Under the pieces are notes generated by a model. It saw nothing but the letters and a program-made list of their open reading frames with translations. It was not told the origin of the DNA and made no database searches. From assembly GCF_009674535.1 (NCBI RefSeq), contig NZ_WKJK01000029.1, positions 1 to 47,800 on the forward strand: 47,800 nucleotides of DNA. The letters are read 5' to 3'. Both the position numbers and the translations under genes were made by a program. Below, piece by piece: positions 6,327 to 14,699 of the stretch (position 1 is its first letter; each line of letters begins with the position of its first letter). Source of the stretch: Duganella guangzhouensis (GTDB lineage Bacteria > Pseudomonadota > Gammaproteobacteria > Burkholderiales > Burkholderiaceae_D).

Positions 6327-9241
6327 CTAGCGCGACTCCAAACTTACAGAGCAAGGCCAACCCACGACAGCTGGAGGCGATCCTGTCCACTGAAGGCCCG
6401 TTGCTCATCATCGCGGGCCCGGGCTCCGGGAAGACGTTCACCCTGGTCGAGCGCATCGTCTACCTCATCACGCACAAGGGCGTCGCGCCCGAGTCGCTCT
6501 TCGTCGTCACGTTTACGGACAAGGCCGCACGCGAACTCACCACGCGTATCTCCAACCGGCTGGCCGAACTCGGCATCAGGTTCAACCTGAACGAGATGTA
6601 CCTCGGCACCTTCCACTCCATATGCCTGCGCATTCTGGAGGACTTCCGAGAGTTCACACGACTCAAACGTAGTTTCACGCTGTTCGACCAGTTCGACCAG
6701 CAATATTTCCTATACCAGCGCATTAAGGACTTCCGCGAGCTTCCCGATGCCGAGCTCGTCATAGGGGACGACCAGTCCGGCCGCTGGTCGCAGTCGGAGA
6801 ACCTGCTCAAATGGCTGAACAAGGTCAGCGAAGAGGCGCTCGAACCCGCCACGCTGGCCTTGGCTCCGGAAGTGGAGATCCGCGCGCTGGCCGCATGTTT
6901 TTCTAAGTACCAGGAGCTACTGCACGAAAACAACTCGCTCGATTTTTCCGGCATCCAGTACGAGGCCCTGCGCCTGCTGGAGAGGCACCCCGAAGTGCTG
7001 GCGCAATTGCGCGGGAAACTGACGTACCTGATGGTGGACGAGTACCAGGACACGAACACCATTCAGGAGCGTATCCTGTTGCTGCTAGCGGGCGAAAAGC
7101 GCAACCTGTGCGTCGTGGGAGACGACGACCAGGGCCTATACCGATTTCGTGGCGCTACCATCCGCAACATCCTAGAGTTTCCCGGGCTGTTCGACGAGGG
7201 CGAGTGCAGACGCGTTGCGCTCACCGTCAATTACCGCTCGCACCCGGACATCATCCGCTTCTACAACGAGTGGATGCGCGAACAGTCGTGGGACGACGGA
7301 ACGCGCGCCTTCCGCTTCGCCAAGCAGATCGTCCCGCGCGAGGGGGCATTCCCCGAGGTCCCCACGGCGGTGCGGCTGACCGCTACCGACGACAAGGACG
7401 AGACCGCGAACTGGCACGCCGAGGTGCTGGCGTTCCTCAACGGACTGAGGGAGTCCGGTAAGCTGTCGGACTGGAACCAGGTCGCCTTCCTATTCCGCTC
7501 GGTCAAGAACGAAAAGGTCGTGGCGCTAGCGCGCTATCTCGAAACGGCGGGCGTGCCAGTGTTCTCTCCGCGCTCAAACATGTACTTCGAGCGAGAGGAA
7601 GTCCGCCTGATGATTGGCGCGCTAATCTTCCTGTTCCCGCAGTTCCCCAAGGTTCGGGCTTGGGCCGAAGGCATCTCGCTGCCGGTCTGGGACTACTACG
7701 ACCAACTGTGCTTCGCGGCCTTCGCCAAGGAACTACGTAAGCCGGAGAACAAGCCCTTGCTGGACTGGGCACGGCCGCTAGCTAAGCGCCACGCCGCGCT
7801 GGCGCAGAACACCGACTACTCGTTCTCAGGCCTGTTCTATCAACTGCTCCAGTTTCCGCTGTTCGCGCGCTACCTTGCCGAGGATGCCTTGCAAGGTGTG
7901 GACAAGGGACGCGCTGCGCGCAACCTTGGAACCTTCTCCAAGTTGCTCACCAAGTTCGAGTACCTGCATTTCGTCAGCGTGCTCAACCCGGAATGGCTGG
8001 AAAAGAACATCCGAGACCTGTTCAACCAATTCCTGCGCTTCCTGGTGGACGGCGGCATAGGCGAATACGAGGACGAGGCCGAGTACGCGCCCAACGGCTG
8101 TGTATCCTTCCTCACTATCCACCAGTCGAAAGGCTTGGAGTATCCGGTCGTCGTCTGCGGCTCCCTGGAAGCTGTGCCGCGCAAGCAGTACGGCGTGCTC
8201 GACGTGCTGTTGGAAGACGGCGGCTACCTGTCGAAGGAACGCTTCGAACCGCTCGACCACATCAAGAACTTCGACTTCTGGCGGCTGTTCTACACCGCCT
8301 TCTCACGCGCTCAGAACCTCCTGGTGCTGGCTGCGCAAGAGAAGCACGGTCGTGGAAAATCGCCGTCCAAATACTTCGAGCGGCTGTTCTACGAGCTGCC
8401 AAGCTGGCGTGACGTTGATCTCTCCGCCCTGGGCTACGAGGCAGTCAAGCAGATCAGCCTCAAGAGGGAATATTCGTTCACGTCGCACATCAGCGTGTTC
8501 GAGAGCTGCGCTGAGCAGTACCGCTTCTTTAAGGAGCTGGAGTTCGCAGCGATCCGCGAAAGCCCAATGCTGTTCGGTACGCTGGTGCACCAGACCATCG
8601 AAGACATCCACAAGGCAGTCCTCCGCGGCGAGGAAGGCGGTATCAGCTCTGATACCATCAGAGGATGGTTCTCGGCCAACTACGCCTTACTGTCGAAGAA
8701 GGAACGCGTGTACCTCGCGCCTACCTCGCAGCAGGCGGCGCTGCTGCATGTGATGCGCTACTACGAGCGCGAGAATGGCAACTGGGACCGCATTAAGGAG
8801 GCCGAGGTCGAGATCTCGCTGGTCAAGGACCAGTACATCCTCAAGGGCAGCGTCGATCTCATTCGGGGCGAACTAAACACGGTCGAGATCATTGACTTCA
8901 AGTCGGAGAAGAAGCCCGACATGGAGAAGGACCGTAGCCGGATCCAACAGTACCAACACCAACTGGAGGTGTACGCCCACCTAGTCGAGGAGCGCACCGG
9001 CCAGAAGGTCAGCCGAATGCACCTGTACTACACCGGCGAGGACGGCGGCAACCCTTACGTGTCCTTCACCAAGGACGATCGCTCCATCGGGAAGACCATC
9101 GCGCAGTTCGACGACATCGTTGCACGCATCGAGCGGCAGGACTATCGGATCGCCGCGCGCCCGGCCAAGCTATGCCAGAACTGCGACATGCGCGCCTACT
9201 GCGACAACAAGAATTGGAAATTCAGGAAAGACGACAAATGA
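6323..9241 (+). CDS. UvrD-family helicase with C-terminal Fe-S PD-(D/E)XK nuclease
   Basis: A 972-residue superfamily 1 helicase joined to an AddB/Cas4-like nuclease. Helicase motifs: Walker A AGPGSGKT (31-38), TFTDKAARELTTR, Walker B VDEYQDTN (238-245), VGDDDQGLYRFRGA, VNYRSHPDI and LTIHQSKGLEYPVVV. The nuclease has GTLVHQTIED (~751), GSVDLIRG and then IIDFKSEKK with Asp858 and Lys860, and the QLEVYAHL helix. Four cysteines, C729 and C951-x2-C954-x5-C960, match the 4Fe-4S pattern of AddB, Dna2 and Cas4. The ATG at 6323 is chosen for its ATGA coupling with the short frame before it; a GTG at 6302 is possible. The stop overlaps the mod ATG by 4 bases. A resecting helicase-nuclease tied to a methyltransferase and a type III endonuclease suggests a defence complex that degrades unmethylated DNA. 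Confidence 0.9.
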   Translation: MTSATPNLQSKANPRQLEAILSTEGPLLIIAGPGSGKTFTLVERIVYLITHKGVAPESLFVVTFTDKAARELTTRISNRLAELGIRFNLNEMYLGTFHSICLRILEDFREFTRLKRSFTLFDQFDQQYFLYQRIKDFRELPDAELVIGDDQSGRWSQSENLLKWLNKVSEEALEPATLALAPEVEIRALAACFSKYQELLHENNSLDFSGIQYEALRLLERHPEVLAQLRGKLTYLMVDEYQDTNTIQERILLLLAGEKRNLCVVGDDDQGLYRFRGATIRNILEFPGLFDEGECRRVALTVNYRSHPDIIRFYNEWMREQSWDDGTRAFRFAKQIVPREGAFPEVPTAVRLTATDDKDETANWHAEVLAFLNGLRESGKLSDWNQVAFLFRSVKNEKVVALARYLETAGVPVFSPRSNMYFEREEVRLMIGALIFLFPQFPKVRAWAEGISLPVWDYYDQLCFAAFAKELRKPENKPLLDWARPLAKRHAALAQNTDYSFSGLFYQLLQFPLFARYLAEDALQGVDKGRAARNLGTFSKLLTKFEYLHFVSVLNPEWLEKNIRDLFNQFLRFLVDGGIGEYEDEAEYAPNGCVSFLTIHQSKGLEYPVVVCGSLEAVPRKQYGVLDVLLEDGGYLSKERFEPLDHIKNFDFWRLFYTAFSRAQNLLVLAAQEKHGRGKSPSKYFERLFYELPSWRDVDLSALGYEAVKQISLKREYSFTSHISVFESCAEQYRFFKELEFAAIRESPMLFGTLVHQTIEDIHKAVLRGEEGGISSDTIRGWFSANYALLSKKERVYLAPTSQQAALLHVMRYYERENGNWDRIKEAEVEISLVKDQYILKGSVDLIRGELNTVEIIDFKSEKKPDMEKDRSRIQQYQHQLEVYAHLVEERTGQKVSRMHLYYTGEDGGNPYVSFTKDDRSIGKTIAQFDDIVARIERQDYRIAARPAKLCQNCDMRAYCDNKNWKFRKDDK

Positions 9242-11190
9242 CGATAACCACGACGCCCGCACAAGAAAGCCTGCTACCGCCTAGGCGCGACGGCGGCACG
9301 ACCAACGTCGAAAAGTACGAGTTCGAGCCGATCAAGGGTTACCCGATGCTGAACTGGCGCGGCAAGCGCCCGTTCACCTCGACGCAGTATTACCCGGCGC
9401 AGCTGAAGGAAGTCCACGGCGAGGAAGTGGACGGCTGGCGCAACAAGATCTTCTGGGGCGACAACCTCCAGGTGATGAGCCACCTGCTGAAGGAGTTTCG
9501 TGGCAAAGTTGACTTGATCTACATTGATCCCCCGTTTGATTCGAAAGCTGACTATAAAAAGTCAATTCAACTTAGGTCTGCGAAGGCTATCGGAGATCAG
9601 TCGTCATTCGAGGAGAAACAGTACACGGACATCTGGAACAACGATGAATACTTACAGTTTCTTTATGAAAGACTCGTTCTGTTGCGAGAACTGCTTTCCG
9701 AGAAAGGGGCAATTTTCGTGCACGTAGGAACTGGTGTCTCCCATTTCGTACGTTGCGTGCTGGAGGAAATTTTTGGTAAAGAGAGATTCGTCAACGAGAT
9801 TATTTGGCGAAAGGCTTTTGCGCATAACGACCCTGGGCGATGCGGAAATATTCATGACGCTATTTACTATTTTTCGAAGTCGCCTGAACGTACTTGGAAC
9901 AAAGTGTTCCAAAAAATTGACAAGGACTACGTCGATACTTTCTTCGATTCGTTCGATCCGGACCGAAACGAGCGATACAACAGGCTGCCAATGGATGCCC
10001 CACGCCACGGTGACGGTGGAAACCTCGTCTATGAATGGAAGGGCGTCTGGCCATCGCCTGGACGAACCTGGGCAACTACCAAGGACAAAATGGAAGCGTA
10101 CGACCTTCAGGGGCGCATCCACTACCCAAAATCTGGTGGGGTTCCTCGCTTGAAGCGCTATGAGAGTGAGCACGAGGGGACAGTGATCCAGGACCTCTGG
10201 ACTGACATCAACAAGCTGCACAACTTGGCTACTGAGGCGGCAGGATATCCGACGCAAAAGCCTGAAGCGTTGGTGGATCGGATTGTTCGGGCCGCATCCA
10301 ACCCTGGCGACCTTGTGCTTGACTGCTTCATGGGATCGGGCACAACCCAAGCTGTCTCCATGAAGCTCGGTCGTCGATTTATCGGAGCGGACATTAATTT
10401 GGCCGCGATTCAAACTACTACGAAACGTCTTATCAATGTTGCCGAGAAAATGCGCCAGAAGTCACTTGACGGTGAGTTCAAGCAATTTGGGGGCTTCGAA
10501 CTTTATAACGTCAACCACTACGACGTGTTCCGAAACCCCATTCAAGCAAAGGACCTGCTGATTGAGGCATTGGAAGTGCAGAAGCTGGAATTCAACACCG
10601 TGTTCGATGGCGAGAAGGATGGGCGCATGGTTAAAATCATGCCCATCAACCGCATTGCAACGCGCGCCGACCTGAACGAGCTGATCGCAGGCTTCGACTA
10701 TAAGACGTGGGAACGTAGGCAGAACGAAAACCCGAACCGACCGGTCGAAAAGGTCTCCCTTGTTTGTATGGGCCACGAATCAGACTTGGCCGCCCAGTTG
10801 GAGCTCGCTGCGAAGCCCTTCAAGATCAACGTTGAAGTGGTGGACATCCTGCGCGACAAGTCCAACTTGGAATTCAAGCGCGACTCTGAGGCGAAGGTTA
10901 CCATCAAGAAAGGTGAGCTGGCCATTGAAAAGTTCTACCCTATGAACCTGCTCCAGAAGCTGTCGATCCAGAAGGAGTCGGTCGGAGACTGGAAGGAACT
11001 GACCGAAAGCGTGCTGATCGACTGGAACTATGACGGCGCAGTGTTGCAACCGGCCGTAGTGGACATTCCGGCTAAGGACGAGCTGGTCAAGGGTACGTAC
11101 AAGGTGCCCGACGATGCCGGCACCATCCGCGTAAAAATCACCGATCTGCTCTCGGAATCGTGGGAAGGGAGCGTCAGCAATGGTGACTAA
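9238..11190 (+). CDS. mod: Type III-like DNA methyltransferase (Mod)
   Basis: A 650-residue adenine/N4-type methyltransferase of beta class: the catalytic motif comes first (DLIYIDPPFDSK, DPPF at 97-100) and the AdoMet-binding motif later (LDCFMGSGTTQA, 364-370). The ~260 residues between hold the target-recognition region; the C-terminal 200 residues are the Mod-Res contact region by analogy. It starts on ATG at 9238, overlapping the helicase stop (ATGA), and its end overlaps res by 11 bases. The middle, roughly 9.5 to 10.5 kb, is visibly richer in A/T (att, gat, aaa, ttt codons) than both ends, as if a different allele had been recombined in. In type III systems Mod methylates one strand of an asymmetric site and gives Res its specificity. 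Confidence 0.9.
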   Translation: MTITTTPAQESLLPPRRDGGTTNVEKYEFEPIKGYPMLNWRGKRPFTSTQYYPAQLKEVHGEEVDGWRNKIFWGDNLQVMSHLLKEFRGKVDLIYIDPPFDSKADYKKSIQLRSAKAIGDQSSFEEKQYTDIWNNDEYLQFLYERLVLLRELLSEKGAIFVHVGTGVSHFVRCVLEEIFGKERFVNEIIWRKAFAHNDPGRCGNIHDAIYYFSKSPERTWNKVFQKIDKDYVDTFFDSFDPDRNERYNRLPMDAPRHGDGGNLVYEWKGVWPSPGRTWATTKDKMEAYDLQGRIHYPKSGGVPRLKRYESEHEGTVIQDLWTDINKLHNLATEAAGYPTQKPEALVDRIVRAASNPGDLVLDCFMGSGTTQAVSMKLGRRFIGADINLAAIQTTTKRLINVAEKMRQKSLDGEFKQFGGFELYNVNHYDVFRNPIQAKDLLIEALEVQKLEFNTVFDGEKDGRMVKIMPINRIATRADLNELIAGFDYKTWERRQNENPNRPVEKVSLVCMGHESDLAAQLELAAKPFKINVEVVDILRDKSNLEFKRDSEAKVTIKKGELAIEKFYPMNLLQKLSIQKESVGDWKELTESVLIDWNYDGAVLQPAVVDIPAKDELVKGTYKVPDDAGTIRVKITDLLSESWEGSVSNGD

Positions 11191-13882
11191 ACGCGCAGCA
11201 ACCAAGGCCAGCGCGTCGGGCGCGTCGCTCGACTTCGCCTTCTTTCGCTTCCTGTGGCGTTTTTACCAGGACAACCGAGGCTCCATCCGGCAGAACTACA
11301 AGGAGCTGACCCGCAAGTTCCTCGACTTCAACAACCCAGAGAGGAACCCCAAAGCGTACCTACGCCAGCCGCAGTTCGAGGCGCTGGAGACCTACGTCTT
11401 CCTCAAGGAGTTCCTTGGTAACGCCAAGGTCGAGGAGATCTTCAAGGCATGGTACGAGCGCAGTGGCAAGTTCGAGGGCCGAAAATTTGGCTCCTTCCTT
11501 GGCAACGCAGGGCAAGAAATGTTCGAGTTCGGTGAAAGCGACGAGCTGGAACTTAGCTCGTACAAGGTATTGTTCGAGAAAATACGGAAGAACTCCCGCG
11601 TCTACCCGAACTACATCTTCGCGCTGACGATGGGCACTGGCAAAACCATCCTCATGGCGACCTGTATCTTCTATGAGTTCCTACTTGGGAACAAGTTCGA
11701 AAAGGACGCGCGCTACTGCCACAACGCGCTGGTGTTCGCGCCGGACAAGACGGTACTGCACTCGCTAAAGGAGATCGAGTCCTTCGACCTCACACGCGTC
11801 GTGCCGCCGGAGTACGTCAACTTCCTGACCACGCACCTGCGCTTCCACTACCTCGAAGAGGCGGGCACGTCGCTGGACACTTTGGACCGCTCGCGCTTCA
11901 ACATCATCGTCTCCAATACGCAGAAGATCATTCTAAAGCGCCAGCGGAAGGAAAAAAGCTCCGTTGACAAACTGTTCGGCGCGACCGGCGAAACGCTCGC
12001 GGCCACGGGCGTGTACGCCGACGCCGCCGACCTCTACAACTTCGACCAGCCGGAAGAGGAAGGCGAGCTGACCACAAACCAGCGCTTCGAGAAGCTGCGC
12101 CGCCTGGAACAGTTGGGCATCTACGTGGACGAGGCCCACCACGCGTTCGGCAGGGCGCTGGCCAAGGACATGGGCGTCGGCGCGAAGGAAACCGACACAA
12201 GTTTGCGTACCACCATCGACATCCTCGCAGCCAGCCTTAACGCGGCGGGGACCCGCGTGGTGGCCTGCTACAACTATACCGGTACGCCTTACGTCGGGCG
12301 TGAGGTGCTACCCGAGGTAGTGTACGCTTACGGCCTGAAAGATGCCATCGAGAAGGCCTACCTCAAGAAGGTGGTGCTGCATGGCTACGGAAACACGCGC
12401 ACCGACGAGTTCGTGGACATCGCCATCGAGGGCTTCCTAAAAGAATCAGGCAACCTGCGCCCGGAGGGCCTGCTGCCCAAGCTGGCCTTCTTCGCCACCA
12501 CCATCGACGAGTTAACCAGCGAGCTGAAGCCAGCGGTCGAGCGCGCGCTGCTTAAGCATGGCATCCCGACCTCGCGCATCCTGGTCAACGTCGGCGACGA
12601 AAAGCTGACCACCAACGACGACATCCGCGAGTTCAACCGACTTGACACCGAAGGCTCGGAGAAGCAGTTCATCCTGCTGGTCAACAAGGGCCGCGAGGGC
12701 TGGAACTGCCGCTCGCTATTCGGCGTTGGCCTGTTCCGCGAGCCGAAGTCGAAGGTGTTCGTGCTGCAAGCCACGATGCGATGCCTGCGCGCCATCGGCG
12801 AGGCCCAGCACACGGGCCACGTCTTCCTGTCCGAAGACAACCTCAACACCCTCAACGACGAGCTACAGCAGAACTTCCGCATCAGCGTTGACGACTTGCA
12901 GAAGACGAACAGTGACAAGGAACGCGTGGAGGTGCGCGTGGTCGAGCCGCCGGTCAGGATCAAGCTGGTGCGGGTGCGCAAGCAGTATCAGATGCGCGAA
13001 AAGCAACCCGTGCCGGGCCAGGCACTGCTGCCCGAGCGCACCGACCGCGAGGCTTGGAGTGCGCTCATCGAAAAGTACCGGCTGATCGAGACACAGCAGG
13101 AAGGGCTCACCACCGCCGACGCAGCACGGGCGTCGGGTAGCCGCACGTTCGACCTGACCGCGCGCCGCGAGAAACGGACGTTCTCGCCGATGACGCTTGT
13201 GGCGGAGGTTTCCCGCTACCTCAATCTCAGCCCCCTCGGAGTCGAGGAACTCCTGGACGCGACTAAGGAAGGCACCGGCGAGCTGGTGACCATGGCCAAC
13301 GAGTTCAACGAACTGCTGTACGACGAAATTATCCCGCGCCTGTTCCGCCAGCTCTACGACCTCGCCGAGTCGCAGCAAACCGAGGAGCACGAGGTCGATC
13401 TCATCAAGCTCCCACCGAAAGGCTACTACGAGGTGACGGCGGTCAAGGACAAGATCGTTCGCATGGACGACGTACAGATCAACGACGAGGAACGCGCCAA
13501 AAGCTTCCACCTTGACGCCTACTGCTTCGACTCGGGATCGGAAAGCTGGCTGTTCTGGGACCTGCTGCGCGAGCAGCGCGTGAGGAAGGTCTACTTCACC
13601 GGGATGCTGACCCACGGCCAATCCGACTTCTTCATCCAGTACATCGATCCGGATTCACGCACCGTACGCAGCTATTACCCGGATTTCATCTTCCAGCGGG
13701 AAGAGCCGGATGGCAGCCTGAAGTACGTGATCGTGGAGGTGAAGGCCGACAACCAGATTGAAGATGCCATAGTGCAGGCCAAGAAGGACTTCGCCCAGCA
13801 AATCGCAGTGGCCAGCGGCATGGAATACCGCATTCTAAAGTCCTCGGATGCGGACAAGCGTCACTATCGCGTGCTGATGTAA
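11180..13882 (+). CDS. res: Type III restriction endonuclease subunit (Res), SF2 helicase
   Basis: A 900-residue SF2 ATPase with a C-terminal nuclease. Walker A MGTGKT lies at 151-156, the DEAH box (YVDEAHHAFG) at 317-320, motif III-like CYNYTGTPYVG follows, and motif VI is FVLQATMRCLRAIG. The C-terminal PD-(D/E)XK domain shows SYYPDFIFQ with Asp835 and VIVEVKAD with Glu853 and Lys855. The size is close to EcoP1I-type Res. It begins inside the end of mod (11-base overlap), so expression is translationally coupled. It should act with Mod to translocate along, and cut, DNA lacking the modification. A gene-free 119-base gap then separates it from the convergent Septu genes. Confidence 0.92.
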   Translation: MVTKRAATKASASGASLDFAFFRFLWRFYQDNRGSIRQNYKELTRKFLDFNNPERNPKAYLRQPQFEALETYVFLKEFLGNAKVEEIFKAWYERSGKFEGRKFGSFLGNAGQEMFEFGESDELELSSYKVLFEKIRKNSRVYPNYIFALTMGTGKTILMATCIFYEFLLGNKFEKDARYCHNALVFAPDKTVLHSLKEIESFDLTRVVPPEYVNFLTTHLRFHYLEEAGTSLDTLDRSRFNIIVSNTQKIILKRQRKEKSSVDKLFGATGETLAATGVYADAADLYNFDQPEEEGELTTNQRFEKLRRLEQLGIYVDEAHHAFGRALAKDMGVGAKETDTSLRTTIDILAASLNAAGTRVVACYNYTGTPYVGREVLPEVVYAYGLKDAIEKAYLKKVVLHGYGNTRTDEFVDIAIEGFLKESGNLRPEGLLPKLAFFATTIDELTSELKPAVERALLKHGIPTSRILVNVGDEKLTTNDDIREFNRLDTEGSEKQFILLVNKGREGWNCRSLFGVGLFREPKSKVFVLQATMRCLRAIGEAQHTGHVFLSEDNLNTLNDELQQNFRISVDDLQKTNSDKERVEVRVVEPPVRIKLVRVRKQYQMREKQPVPGQALLPERTDREAWSALIEKYRLIETQQEGLTTADAARASGSRTFDLTARREKRTFSPMTLVAEVSRYLNLSPLGVEELLDATKEGTGELVTMANEFNELLYDEIIPRLFRQLYDLAESQQTEEHEVDLIKLPPKGYYEVTAVKDKIVRMDDVQINDEERAKSFHLDAYCFDSGSESWLFWDLLREQRVRKVYFTGMLTHGQSDFFIQYIDPDSRTVRSYYPDFIFQREEPDGSLKYVIVEVKADNQIEDAIVQAKKDFAQQIAVASGMEYRILKSSDADKRHYRVLM

Positions 13883-14001
13883 CATGACAGCGACCAGGGA
13901 TTGGCGGTGAGGGCTGTAATGCATTTAAAGGCCCTTCCCGGGAAATCCCCCAGTCGCCTGGCAGGCTCCCGGCGGAGGAATCTGGTTACGAAGGTGGAAG
14001 A

Positions 14002-14694
14002 TTATCTCGATTGAAAAAAGTCCTTAATCGCCGAGGCATAAGGTTCCCAGCGTGTCTTTTCAATTTCCTCTCGCATATATTCGCGTCGTGACTCTTCGTC
14101 CCATGAGGCGAGCTCTTCGAGATCCGTCCTGAGCATTTCACGATATTTAGTCACGGCTTTTTCCCGCGCCCCCATGAGGGAGCGGTTGTCCAATCCAAAT
14201 ACGCGGATGGTTTCGCTCGCGCGATGTTTGTCGTCGGGAGGAAGTCCCTCCCTGGGCGCTATTGAGCCTGACGAATGGAAGTAAAGAAAGGCCTCAGCGT
14301 CCTCTTCATCAGGCTTGAGCAAGTGGTCAGGATTATAGGCGGGTCCACCCTGACGATCTTTGAAGTGGCCACAGTGGTCGTTGGAACCGCAGGCCAGAAA
14401 CAGATTTTCCCAAGCAAAAGTCAGCTCAGGATAGCCGTTCGGATGGCTGGAATTCTTGCGGCGGAAGTGTTCAATATGACCTTCCGCGCGAATAGCACCC
14501 TGACAGTAAGCGCAGCGCAGCCCATATTCTTTGGCGTCCTCCCCAGTGATTCCAGGGATACCTTGCATCTGGAACAGCGCAAAACGCAGTTGTTTTTTGC
14601 AGGGGCCATCAAGATCAGACCATTTGTGGGTTTTAAAATCGTATTTAGCCAAACATGTGGGGGGAGTTGCGACGGAGCGATCAAGTTTATGCAT
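14002..14694 (-). CDS. ptuB: Septu HNH nuclease PtuB
   Basis: A 230-residue HNH nuclease of the PtuB/TIGR02646 type. The core is LRCAYCQGAIRAEGHIEHF followed by WENLFLACGSNDHCGHFKD: zinc cysteines C61 and C64, the HIEH catalytic motif at 73-76, Asn97, and a second cysteine pair C102 and C108. In Septu the nuclease stays bound to the PtuA ATPase and cuts nucleic acid when phage infection releases or triggers it. The ATG lies 5 bases after the ptuA stop, with GAAGG inside the ptuA end as a site. Length suits PtuB. The same pair serves as retron Ec78-type effectors, but no reverse transcriptase is present here. Confidence 0.88.
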   Translation of the reverse strand: MHKLDRSVATPPTCLAKYDFKTHKWSDLDGPCKKQLRFALFQMQGIPGITGEDAKEYGLRCAYCQGAIRAEGHIEHFRRKNSSHPNGYPELTFAWENLFLACGSNDHCGHFKDRQGGPAYNPDHLLKPDEEDAEAFLYFHSSGSIAPREGLPPDDKHRASETIRVFGLDNRSLMGAREKAVTKYREMLRTDLEELASWDEESRREYMREEIEKTRWEPYASAIKDFFQSR

Positions 14695-14699
14695 ACCGA

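Noticed and set aside
6302..13882. BREX or DISARM
   Set aside because: No PglZ, BrxC, DrmA, DrmB or DrmC homologue is present; only a methyltransferase, a type III Res and a helicase-nuclease.
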